Source: Armatimonadota bacterium (GTDB taxonomy: Bacteria; Armatimonadota; HRBIN16). From it: 64,000 bases of DNA. Where the stretch lies: contig BPGU01000004.1 of NCBI GenBank assembly GCA_026003195.1, forward strand, positions 196,317 through 260,316, read 5' to 3'. Position numbers and translations under genes: made by a program. A model generated the notes under the pieces. It had not been told where the DNA came from. It searched no databases and was given only the letters and a program-made list of their open reading frames with translations. Positions 50,974 to 58,881 of this stretch are shown here, piece by piece. Position 1 is the first letter of the stretch, and every line of letters starts with the position of its first letter.

Positions 50974-52004
50974 GCCAGCCTTTGCGTATCGGCTTGATAG
51001 GCTGTGGAGGCATCTCGCGGGCGCACGTGCACGCTATGCAGGAGCTGGGGGCGGAGACGGTGCGCGTGGTTGCTACCTGTGACGTGGAAGAGTCTCTCGC
51101 GCAGGAGCGGGCGCGTGAATCGGGTGCTCAGGTTGTGCTCACCGACTGGCGCGAGGTGCTGGAGCGCAAGGATGTCGACGCGGTGGACATCTGCCTGCCG
51201 CACGACCTGCACGCGGAAGTAGCTATCGCCGCCGCGCAAGCGGGCAAGCATATTCTGGTGGAGAAGCCGATAGCCACCACCTTAGTGGATGGCTGGGCGA
51301 TGGTGCGCGCCGCCAGACAGGCTGGTGTGGTGCTGATGACCGCCTTCGTAGAGCGCTTTGAGGCGGAGAACTGGCGCACCAAGCAACTGCTGGACGAGGG
51401 CTGGCTCGGCGTGCCCATTCTGGCGCAGCTGGACCACTTGCAGAACGTAGCGGTTCCCCCCGGGCACTGGGTGCGCAGTCGCCAAAGACTGGGAGGGGGC
51501 GCGATCGCCAGCGCAGGCTGCCACCGCCTGGACCTGCTCCGCTGGTTCATCGGCGAGGTGGAATGGGTCTCCGCCGAGACCTACTACGACCCCGACCGCA
51601 TGGAGGGCGAAGTGGCGGGCGTGGTCAACCTGCAGTTTACCACTGGCGCGATTGCCACCATGAGCATCAGCTGGCTGTCGCCCTATCGTGCTTTCTACCG
51701 CAAACTGTGGTTGGAAGGCACCGAAGGTTGTGTGCACAACTGGAACGGCTTGCACGTCTTCTCGCGCAAGAAACCGGAGTGGTCGGAGGGGTTCGTGAAG
51801 CTGGAGCTGGAGCCGGTGAACCCCTTCGCTGCCGAGATACGCCACTTTGCGGAGTGTGTGCGGGAGGGCAAAGAGCCTCTCACCAGTGGAGAGGATTCGC
51901 TGCGCTCGCAGGCGGTGGCGATTGCCGCTAACGTCTCGGAGCAAACGGGCTGTCGTGTACGCCCCGCGGAACTACTCTCACAGGCACTGGAGGATTCGGA
52001 ATGA
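50970..52004 (+). CDS. Gfo/Idh/MocA family oxidoreductase
   Basis: 344 aa. ATG 50970 follows AGGAGGTG; the longer frame to 50940 lies within the cupin gene. RIGLIGCGGISRAHVHAM is the Rossmann loop, GKHILVEKPIAT holds the EKP motif, and GGAIASAGCHRLDLLRWFIG the substrate-domain His and Asp. It is coupled at both ends by 4-nt overlaps to the cupin and sulfatase-like genes, implying one sugar-processing operon. Confidence 0.9.
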   Translation: MSQPLRIGLIGCGGISRAHVHAMQELGAETVRVVATCDVEESLAQERARESGAQVVLTDWREVLERKDVDAVDICLPHDLHAEVAIAAAQAGKHILVEKPIATTLVDGWAMVRAARQAGVVLMTAFVERFEAENWRTKQLLDEGWLGVPILAQLDHLQNVAVPPGHWVRSRQRLGGGAIASAGCHRLDLLRWFIGEVEWVSAETYYDPDRMEGEVAGVVNLQFTTGAIATMSISWLSPYRAFYRKLWLEGTEGCVHNWNGLHVFSRKKPEWSEGFVKLELEPVNPFAAEIRHFAECVREGKEPLTSGEDSLRSQAVAIAANVSEQTGCRVRPAELLSQALEDSE

Positions 52005-53425
52005 AACCCCTGAATATCGTGCTTTTCATCTCGGATACCTTCCGTCGTGATAACCTCACGATTCACGGTGGTAAGGAGATACACACGCCGTATCTGGACC
52101 GCTTCGCGCAAACCGCGCAGGTGTTCGAGCGAGCGTACTGCGGTTCGTTCCCAACGGTTCCCTCGCGTACCGACCTGTTCACAGGCAAATGGACGTTTCC
52201 CCACCGCGACTGGTCGCCCCTGCCGCGCGAGGAGAAGGTGCTGGCGCAACTGCTTTCCGAAGCGGGCTACACGACGATGATGATTATCGACACCCCGCAC
52301 CTGCTGAACTACGGTTACCACTTTGATCGCGGCTTTACCGCCTTCGAGTGGATACGCGGACAGGAAAATGACCGCTGGCGCACCGATCCGGTGGAGGTGG
52401 AGTACCCCTTCAACCTGAACAAATGCCGGTTGGGCGAGCGCACCCTGCGCCAGTACCTGCGCAACGTTGCGGACCGCCGAAGCGAAGAGGACTATTTCCC
52501 TGCCCGCACAGTGAAAGCCGCGATGCGCTGGCTGGAACGTAACGCCAAACAGACCCCCTTCTTCCTGTATATCGACACCTTTGACCCGCATGAGCCTTGG
52601 GACCCCCCACAACACTACACCGACCTGTATGACCCCGACTACGAGGGCGAGGAGGTCATCTACCCGCAATACTGGTACTGGCGCGAGTTCCTCACCGAGG
52701 CGGAGCTGAACCACTGCCGCGCCCTCTACCGTGGGGAAGTGACGATGGTGGACTACTGGTTCGGCAGGCTAATGGCGCGGTTAGAGAGCCTGAACCTGCT
52801 GGACAATACGGTAGTCATCTTCACCGCCGACCACGGTTTCTACATCGGCGAGCACGGCATCATCGGCAAGGCGCTGTTCGAAGAGCGCGACGGCAAACAC
52901 ATCTTCCACCGCTCGCCTATCTACGACGAGGTGGCGCGTATCCCGTTGCTCCTGTACATGCCCGGCATGAAGCCCGCCACGCACGATGCCTTCACTGGCT
53001 TTGTGGACTTGATGCCCACCCTGCTGGAGCTGGCGGGTGTGGAGATACCTGCGGAGGTGCAGGGAAAGTCGCTCGTGCCCCTCTTACACGGTGAACAAAC
53101 GGGATGGCGCGACTTCTTCGTCACCTCGTGGGCGATTGTGCACCAGCCGGGCGAAACCGTCAGTCGGGCGGTAGACGGCACCGAGCGCGTGGTGCTTTCA
53201 CCGCGTCCCTCCACTATTCACGAGCGCGACTGGACATTGATTTACAGCGTCGCCGGCGATGAGGTGGAGCTGTACCATACCGCCACCGACCCGGGGCAGA
53301 CGCACAACGTGGCGTCGGAACATCCTGACGTAGCGCGCCGCTTGCACGCTAAATTGCTGAATCTGCTGGAGGAGTGCGGCACACGCGAGGAGTACCTGCA
53401 ACCGAGGAGAGAGATACAGGTGTAG
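52001..53425 (+). CDS. Sulfatase-like hydrolase lacking the formylglycine Cys/Ser
   Basis: 474 aa, alkaline phosphatase superfamily, no signal peptide. NIVLFISDTFRRDNL gives the first metal Asp residues, and TVVIFTADHGFYIGEHG the later Asp-His pair. At the position of the formylglycine-forming Cys or Ser in C/S-x-P-S-R it reads TVPSR (T52), with a neighbouring DLFTG as usual. Classical sulfatase maturation therefore cannot occur. A phosphodiesterase, phosphonate or phosphatase-type activity using Thr is possible. It is the last gene of the cupin-dehydrogenase operon. Confidence 0.85.
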   Translation: MKPLNIVLFISDTFRRDNLTIHGGKEIHTPYLDRFAQTAQVFERAYCGSFPTVPSRTDLFTGKWTFPHRDWSPLPREEKVLAQLLSEAGYTTMMIIDTPHLLNYGYHFDRGFTAFEWIRGQENDRWRTDPVEVEYPFNLNKCRLGERTLRQYLRNVADRRSEEDYFPARTVKAAMRWLERNAKQTPFFLYIDTFDPHEPWDPPQHYTDLYDPDYEGEEVIYPQYWYWREFLTEAELNHCRALYRGEVTMVDYWFGRLMARLESLNLLDNTVVIFTADHGFYIGEHGIIGKALFEERDGKHIFHRSPIYDEVARIPLLLYMPGMKPATHDAFTGFVDLMPTLLELAGVEIPAEVQGKSLVPLLHGEQTGWRDFFVTSWAIVHQPGETVSRAVDGTERVVLSPRPSTIHERDWTLIYSVAGDEVELYHTATDPGQTHNVASEHPDVARRLHAKLLNLLEECGTREEYLQPRREIQV

Positions 53426-53438
53426 AGGCTCTCTGTGC

Positions 53439-53444
53439 TATAAT
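53439..53444 (+). promoter_or_regulatory. -10 element before the Uma2 gene at 53464
   Basis: TATAAT, consensus, 19 nt before the ATG. No good -35 hexamer is visible 16-18 nt upstream. Confidence 0.45.
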
Positions 53445-53463
53445 GAGAGCGAGGTGATGCCCG

Positions 53464-54090
53464 ATGGCACAGCAAACGCTCATACCACCTGCACGCCCGT
53501 TGCCCAGAGGCAAAATCAGCTATGAACAGTTCCTGGAGTGGCTGGACGAAGACACCTGGGCAGAGTGGGTGGACGGAGAGGTAGAACTGATGAGTCCGGT
53601 TTCTCTGGAACACGACAGGATATACGGTTTCCTGTTTTCTATTCTTCGAATATTCGTCTCGGCGCACGATATGGGCACAGTACACTCGGAGCCTTTCCAG
53701 ATGAAGACGGGACGTGAACTTCCCGGTCGCTCGCCAGACATTCTGTTCGTGAGCAGAGAAAACCAGCATCGCCTGAAGCCCACCTATCTGGATGGACCTG
53801 CCGACTTGGTGGTGGAAATTGTCAGCCCCGATAGCGAAGAGCGCGACCGCGTGCAGAAGTTCGCCGAATACCAGCAGGGCGGTGTGCGCGAATACTGGTT
53901 GATAGACCCTCAGAAGCAGCAGGCGGAGTTCTACGTGCTGGACGCAGCGGGGAGGTATGCGCTGCAGGCGAAGGGCGGTTCGGGTGAGTATCGGAGTAAG
54001 GTGCTGGAGGGTTTATGGCTGAGGATAGAGTGGTTGTGGAACCCGCCGCCGGAGATCGAGGTGCTCAAGAAGTGGGGAATGGTGTCGTAA
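53464..54090 (+). CDS. Uma2 family endonuclease-like protein
   Basis: 208 aa. KISYEQFLEWLDEDTWAEWV, GRSPDILFVSRENQHRL (active-site Asp), ADLVVEIVSPDSEERDRVQK (Glu and Lys) and REYWLIDPQKQQAEFY are typical, so all PD-(D/E)XK-like parts are present. It belongs to the SPDS-type subgroup, unlike the SPSD/SPND-type array copies. GAGGTGATG lies just upstream of the ATG. Confidence 0.87.
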   Translation: MAQQTLIPPARPLPRGKISYEQFLEWLDEDTWAEWVDGEVELMSPVSLEHDRIYGFLFSILRIFVSAHDMGTVHSEPFQMKTGRELPGRSPDILFVSRENQHRLKPTYLDGPADLVVEIVSPDSEERDRVQKFAEYQQGGVREYWLIDPQKQQAEFYVLDAAGRYALQAKGGSGEYRSKVLEGLWLRIEWLWNPPPEIEVLKKWGMVS

Positions 54091-54110
54091 GTCCGTAGAG
54101 GAGAGTAGAG

Positions 54111-54263
54111 ATGGCAGATAGATTACAGTCGCTCATCGAGAATCTTCCTCCGGAAGCACAGCGGGAGGTGCAGGACTTCGTAGAGTTCCTGCACGCGAAG
54201 TATGTCAGGAAAACGGAAAAGCCCTTCCGCTTTGACTGGGAGGGTGCTTTCGCCCATCTGTGA
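54111..54263 (+). CDS. Short DUF2281-like antitoxin
   Basis: 50 aa, read directly from sequence. LQSLIENLPPEAQREVQDFV, then EFLHAKYVRK, is the DUF2281-type helix, and FRFDWEGAFAHL the usual Trp-containing tail. GAGGAGAGTAGAG precedes the ATG at 54111. It pairs with the PIN gene that starts 57 nt later but is now broken, so it may be an orphan antitoxin. Confidence 0.75.
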   Translation: MADRLQSLIENLPPEAQREVQDFVEFLHAKYVRKTEKPFRFDWEGAFAHL

Positions 54264-54319
54264 GAGGAGTACACCTCTGTGCAGCTACAGCACGAAACCT
54301 TGAGCCTCTGGGGGGATTG

Positions 54320-54745
54320 ATGTATCTGCTGGATACCAATCTGCTGCTGGAGATCCTGCTGGCTCAGGAGAGAGCGGAAGAGGTGAAAGAGTTTCTCCAG
54401 AGGTCGCCACGTGACCATCTTTTCCTCAACAACTTCTCGCTATACTCCATCGGTATTCAGGCTGTTCGACGCGGATGATCTGACGCTTTCCTGCAGATGA
54501 TAGACGACCTGATTCTGCAAGGAGGTATCCGTGTCCTCAGTCTCTCCCCGGGTGATATGCCGTTGCTGGTGCAGATTGCACAGCAGTTCCGGCTGGATTT
54601 CGATGATGCTTACCAGTACTCTGTCAAGGCTCCATCTTCTGGAGGGCGAGGCTCCTGCCGAGCCGTTGTGGATGTGATGTTCGGCTCACCGGGAGGTTCG
54701 CCCTCCAGAGCAGCAAAGCGAAGATTCACGTTGGACAAACCAGTA
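54320..54745 (+). pseudogene. VapC-like PIN toxin, frameshifted and interrupted
   Basis: It begins MYLLDTNLLLEILLAQERAE with the PIN Asp, then shifts frame near 54455 (stop at 54476-54478) and again near 54490. It resumes as LQMIDDLILQGGIRVLSLSP and FRLDFDDAYQYSV. At 54615 a 90-bp repeat enters; PIN-like codons AKRRFTL reappear after about 54710 but the domain end is missing. At least three lesions are present, so it is inactive. Confidence 0.72.
54615..54704. mobile_element. Repeat inserted in the PIN gene (left part of MITE-like copy B)
   Basis: 90 bp identical to 56931-57020 at 88 positions. It starts AGTACTCTGTCAAGGCT (the terminal repeat) and contains two R1 arms in inverted order (54639-54666 and its partner ending near 54707), which form a long imperfect hairpin around a loop of about 16 nt. 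Confidence 0.7.
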
Positions 54746-54773
54746 GTAGCACACTATAGTGCGCTACTCATGT

Positions 54774-56306
54774 TTACGGCCCGGGCGGCGGTACCACGTT
54801 CATATACAGGGTCACCGTCGGCGGAGCGCCTTCAGCCGGAACGTTGGCTTGAAACTGTTCTGTGCTTTCCAAAAGAAACCGATACCTCCAACCTTTGCCC
54901 AGCCTGAACAGTTTGCCTTCAGGCGGCACGATAACCTGATAATATGCCGGTGCTGGTGGCGGACCTGGTTGCAAAAGGGGCTGGACAGGTTCTATGGTTA
55001 CCGTACCGCTTGTTGGTTCCTCCCTGCCGTCAGGGAACCTTGCTTTCACATATACCAGCCACTCCTGAACAGTGTTCACCACACGCGGGACGCTCATCGT
55101 GCCATCGGTGAGCACCGAGTACACATCCCCCCATGCCACCACCTCACCCGGCTTCAAACCGGATGCCTGTTGATTCTGTATATCCTGAAGCCACTGGTTC
55201 GCTGCGTTTGCGGCAAGCACAGACAGAAAACCCCGCTGTGGAGCAAGCAGGGTGTGAATGGTGTTCAGAAAAGCCTCCAGCGATCTTTGCCGCTTCTTGC
55301 GCTCGTAGGGAATAGCCAGCACCGCCGTCGCCTGACCGGTAAACCCCACACGCCACCGCGCGCAACCTTCCGAATAGGGCAACGCCTGCGCAGGCGACAG
55401 TGGAGGAGATGGGTCCTCTGCCGCCGCCGTACTGACTGCCTGTACGAGCTGTGCCATTGCCTGCGGGTCGGCTACCCTGAACCGCCCAAAGTTTACTGTG
55501 TTCGCAATGGTCTTCTTCCGGTATAGCCCCCTAAACGGGTCGGGGGGACATACATCAGTGATCACCACTGGGCTGTCGTTCATGAAGTCATGATACGCTG
55601 TGGAGTAGCTGCGCCCCATACCATTGCCTGCATAGGTTTTCGCGCCCGGTGGATTGTACGGGTTACCAGACCGGCTGCCCCCGGCATCGCCAGGCTGTTC
55701 CCCAAAGTGAGAGCAGTACACCGGTTCAATATAGTAGGGTTCAAAGTTGCCCCCTACCAGCACCGGCACCACCGCGTCAAACTCGCCCACGTCTACCGCG
55801 ATGCGAGCTAGCACCCGACCGGTGTCGTTCAATACCTCCGCCACCATTTCTCGCAGGTCTGCGGGAATGGAGAACACGCCCGCCGCCTCTGTGCGATAAG
55901 TGTTCGCCCAAATGCTACCGACCAGCTGCCACGTCTCGGCGTTGCGGAACTCCACCCGACCCAGCCTGCCCTGCCGGTCGGTGACCCGCACCTGTATCTC
56001 CAGAGAGTTGCCAGATGGTGCAAACAGTCCCCAACCGGGCTCTTCGGGCAGTTCCAGATCGCTGAACGACCGGCTGAGCAGTTGTTCGAAGTCCACCTGT
56101 TCGTTTGGTGAAAAGTCCGCTGCCCACACCCGCATGGTGATCTGCCGTTGCTCGTCTACGATGAGGCTGGTGAACTGCCCACGCACAGCGATGAGCGCAG
56201 CCAGACTGGGGTCGGTGTGCAGCGGTTTTGGCGAGAGCGATTGCGCGCTGGACAGTTGCACGCAAGCCAGAGCGATGATAATCAGAGAGGCGAAACGAAA
56301 CATCAT
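54774..56306 (-). CDS. Secreted protein of unknown function
   Basis: 510 aa. ATG 56306 has GGAGGAGG 7 nt upstream; the same frame is open to 56894, but those 196 codons are transposase remnant and repeat. Signal peptide (FASLIIIALACVQLSSAQS), then LHTDPSLAALIAVRGQFTSL and a beta-rich region; the middle has GNPYNPPGAKTYAGNGMGRS and the end is Pro-rich (QPLLQPGPPPAPAYYQVIVP). I recognise no enzyme motif. It is probably a surface or periplasmic protein. It is isolated between decayed elements and faces the broken PIN gene. Confidence 0.65.
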   Translation of the reverse strand: MMFRFASLIIIALACVQLSSAQSLSPKPLHTDPSLAALIAVRGQFTSLIVDEQRQITMRVWAADFSPNEQVDFEQLLSRSFSDLELPEEPGWGLFAPSGNSLEIQVRVTDRQGRLGRVEFRNAETWQLVGSIWANTYRTEAAGVFSIPADLREMVAEVLNDTGRVLARIAVDVGEFDAVVPVLVGGNFEPYYIEPVYCSHFGEQPGDAGGSRSGNPYNPPGAKTYAGNGMGRSYSTAYHDFMNDSPVVITDVCPPDPFRGLYRKKTIANTVNFGRFRVADPQAMAQLVQAVSTAAAEDPSPPLSPAQALPYSEGCARWRVGFTGQATAVLAIPYERKKRQRSLEAFLNTIHTLLAPQRGFLSVLAANAANQWLQDIQNQQASGLKPGEVVAWGDVYSVLTDGTMSVPRVVNTVQEWLVYVKARFPDGREEPTSGTVTIEPVQPLLQPGPPPAPAYYQVIVPPEGKLFRLGKGWRYRFLLESTEQFQANVPAEGAPPTVTLYMNVVPPPGP

Positions 56307-56423
56307 CCCAAACCTCCTCCTTTGAGAGTTTTCTACCTCTATTCTACTCTGTCCCCCCCGTGTCAATAGTCCATTTTTGCCATTTTGGTACCCAATTGGT
56401 ACTAGACGGAGCGGTTCATACAC

Positions 56424-56894
56424 CCAACACCCGCGCCACGTGCACCAACTGCGCCACGTTCTGCGCACCCACCCGCGCTCGCGCCGCCGCCAAAGGATCG
56501 GCTGACGGTTTGCCTGTGATATAACATGAACGACGGACGGCAACACTTCCTTGCATCTGCCCACCGATTTGCCCCACACCGTTTGCACCACGCTTATCAA
56601 CAGGATGGTCGTGTCCGTATATCGGGGTGGTCTTCCCCCGGCGTGACGGGTCAGACGGCGTCTGGGATAGAAGCGTTGGCTCAGATGCAGAGCATACTGT
56701 GCCAGTTGGTGTGCATGGATGGCTTGCAGGAACTGCACGGGTGTGAGGCGCAGTTTGCCTTTGGGTTTGGTGGGCAGGGGGGAGATATCCACCAGCCGAA
56801 GCATTCGGCTATTGCTTTGGGCAGGTATTGGGTGATAGAATACATGTGCACCACTCCTTGCGTAGGGATGCGTTTGGGTACTTTTTGCAACCAT
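56424..56894 (-). pseudogene. Transposase remnant
   Basis: GGRPPRYTDTTILLISVVQT and VWGKSVGRCKEVL read as the N-terminal part of an IS4/IS5-type transposase. About 25 codons later another frame reads AKPSADPLAAARARVGAQNV, which looks like a transposase C-terminus ending at TGA near 56425. The catalytic centre is thus deleted. Upstream codons also break frame (RQWLQKVPKRIPTQGVVHMY in another frame). Family assignment is tentative. Confidence 0.5.
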
Positions 56895-56930
56895 TGACGC
56901 AGGAGTGGTGCGTATTCCTTGCGGTTGCCT

Positions 56931-57164
56931 AGTACTCTGTCAAGGCTCCATCTTCTGGAGGGCGAGGATCCTGCCGAGCCGTTGTGGATGTGATGTTCGG
57001 CTCACCGGGAGGTTCACCCTTCACTGGAAGTCGCGGGCAACGTGCACAAAACCCCCTTCGTGGGTGGATAACCTGTGTAAGCAGGTTTCGTTCCCTGTTG
57101 CCCCGATTTTCAATCGCTGGGACAACACAACATCTTAAGAAAAAGGTTTGACAAAGTACCGGCA
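56931..57164. mobile_element. MITE-like element, copy B
   Basis: 234 bp. Ends AGTACTCTGTCAAGGCT and AGGTTTGACAAAGTACC are terminal inverted repeats. The left third is the R1 inverted pair also found at 54615; the remainder (from about 57023) matches the core and right end of copy A at 26466-26607, including GGAAGTCGCGGGCAACG and the AACCTGTGTAAGCAGGTT hairpin. It carries no ORF. The right end lies 17 nt before the ATG of the sialidase-like gene. Confidence 0.7.
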
Positions 57165-57181
57165 TAAGAGGTGACACCAAG

Positions 57182-58288
57182 ATGTTGCTTTTTCTGCCTT
57201 TGCTGAGCATGCACGAGACAATCACTGCGGATGTCCGCTGGGTGCATCCGCTCTTCCAGCCGCTGGAGGTCTCCAACAGCGGTCCGTTCGTGATTCTAGA
57301 GGATGGCAGCCTCGGCACGGTAGACGATAAAGGCTTCCGCATCAGCAAAGATGACGGCAAAACGTGGTCGGAACCGATTCCCGTCTGCGAAGGTATCAAC
57401 CCTAAGGAGCCTGCTTCGTATTATCTGCTGCGCACGCAGAAGGGCACGCTGGTCATGATGTACCTGAACTTTACAGGACGTCGCTTCGAGTGGGACGAGG
57501 CACGCAAGGAGCCGAAAGAGGGATGCCGGCTGGAGGTATGGGCAATCCGCAGCACCGACGGCGGCAAAACGTGGACGGACAACCAGTGTGTCCTGGACGG
57601 CTACAACCCCAACTTCTTCGCGCTGATACAGACCCGATCAGGCAGAATCGTCGCTCCGCTGCAGCATCTCACCAGCAATCCGGGACGCCTCATCACCTGC
57701 TCGGTGTACTCCGACGACGAAGGCAAGACGTGGCGGCGCAGCAACTGGATTGACCTCGGCGGGCATGGACACCACGACGGCGCGTTTGAACCCACCCTTG
57801 CCGAGCTGAGCGATGGACGCCTGCTCATGCTGATACGCACCAGCCTGGACCAGTTCTGGCAAGCTATCTCTACGGATGGCGGCAGGTACTGGCGCATCAT
57901 CCAGCCCAGCGGAATCGACGCCAGCAACTCGCCGGGATACCTGTTGCGCCTGCAAAGCGGTCGGCTGGTGCTGGTGTGGAACCGCCTGCACCCCGAAGGG
58001 CGAGTGTGGGAAAAGTCAGACTGGAAACAGCACACCGAGTTCCCCTCTTCGTGGCATCGCGAGGAGCTGTCTATCGCCTTCTCGGAAGATGACGGCAAGA
58101 CGTGGACGAAGCCCATCACCTTCGCCAAGCAGCGCGGTGGGCAGCTGAGCTACCCCTACCTCTTCGAACGCCGTCCGGGCGAGCTGTGGATTATCGCGGG
58201 CTTCGCCTTCCAGAAGTTCTGGGAAGAGCCGTTGCCCTTGCGTCTGAAGGTGGACGAAGAGCAGCTGGTGCGCGAGGCGAAACGGTGA
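57182..58288 (+). CDS. Sialidase-like BNR/Asp-box protein
   Basis: 368 aa six-bladed propeller type. Asp-box repeats are visible: SKDDGKTWSEP, STDGGKTWTDN, SDDEGKTWRRS, STDGGRYWRI and SEDDGKTWTKP. The first residues are hydrophobic (MLLFLPLL) but too short for a clear signal peptide. Possible catalytic Arg, Glu and Tyr are present, but true sialidase activity is not assured; many members are other glycan hydrolases or lyases. GAGGTGA is 7 nt upstream. Confidence 0.85.
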   Translation: MLLFLPLLSMHETITADVRWVHPLFQPLEVSNSGPFVILEDGSLGTVDDKGFRISKDDGKTWSEPIPVCEGINPKEPASYYLLRTQKGTLVMMYLNFTGRRFEWDEARKEPKEGCRLEVWAIRSTDGGKTWTDNQCVLDGYNPNFFALIQTRSGRIVAPLQHLTSNPGRLITCSVYSDDEGKTWRRSNWIDLGGHGHHDGAFEPTLAELSDGRLLMLIRTSLDQFWQAISTDGGRYWRIIQPSGIDASNSPGYLLRLQSGRLVLVWNRLHPEGRVWEKSDWKQHTEFPSSWHREELSIAFSEDDGKTWTKPITFAKQRGGQLSYPYLFERRPGELWIIAGFAFQKFWEEPLPLRLKVDEEQLVREAKR

Positions 58289-58314
58289 CTACCAGTACGT
58301 TGAGGTGATGTGCT

Positions 58315-58848
58315 TTGAGAAGCGTGTTGGAAGAAACCTTCTATCCGATACCCCGTGAGTACCGCGCCCTGTCCAGCTGGCGTCTCCAACTACCTGTCCA
58401 GATAGACGCCTCTCCCGACCTGCAAGCACCTGCGCAACTGCTCAGGCATGAGCTGCAACGGCTGATCGACTCGCAGGCTGTCCAGAACAGAGGCAAGACG
58501 GTGGTGCGTTTGCGAGTAGACCGCTCCCGCCTGCGCCGCGAAGAGGAGTATACCCTGCACACGGCTGACCGTCGGATAGAACTCTCCTCGCACGACGTGC
58601 AGGGAGCCTTTTGGGCAGCGCATACCCTGCTCGCATTGCTCGAAAAGGGCGCAGCCCAGCGCATCTCTGCCGATACATGGCTGCTGCCAGGCGTTGCAAT
58701 TCAGGACTATCCGCAATCGACGCATCGAGCCTTCATGATACAGGGCGCATGGGCGGGCAGTGAGGAGGCTTTTCGCCACCACCTGTTGGCGAGTAGCCTT
58801 CCCCACTCGCTCGAAGGTGCAGGAGGTTTCGCTGGGCGTGTCATATGA
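58315..58848 (+). pseudogene. GH20-type N-terminal domain fragment
   Basis: 177 aa from TTG 58315 (GAGGTGAT upstream). FYPIPREYRALSSWRLQLPV, YTLHTADRRIELSSHDVQGA, FWAAHTLLALLEKG and VAIQDYPQSTHRAFMIQGAW are the GH20b-like non-catalytic domain and the first strand of the barrel. The frame then ends within about 30 residues, so the catalytic domain is missing. It may be a truncated gene or could be expressed as a small protein. Confidence 0.6.
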
Positions 58849-58881
58849 AAGGCTCAAAAGGCTTACAGGAGGTTCACCACG

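Noticed and set aside
56307-56894. 196-codon N-terminal extension of the secreted protein at 54774-56306
   Set aside because: It reads through a transposase remnant, and a signal peptide with a strong ribosome site lies at 56306.
57147-57181. Promoter formed by TTGACA in the MITE right end for the sialidase-like gene
   Set aside because: No -10 hexamer is found at 16-18 nt; the -35-like match alone is not enough.
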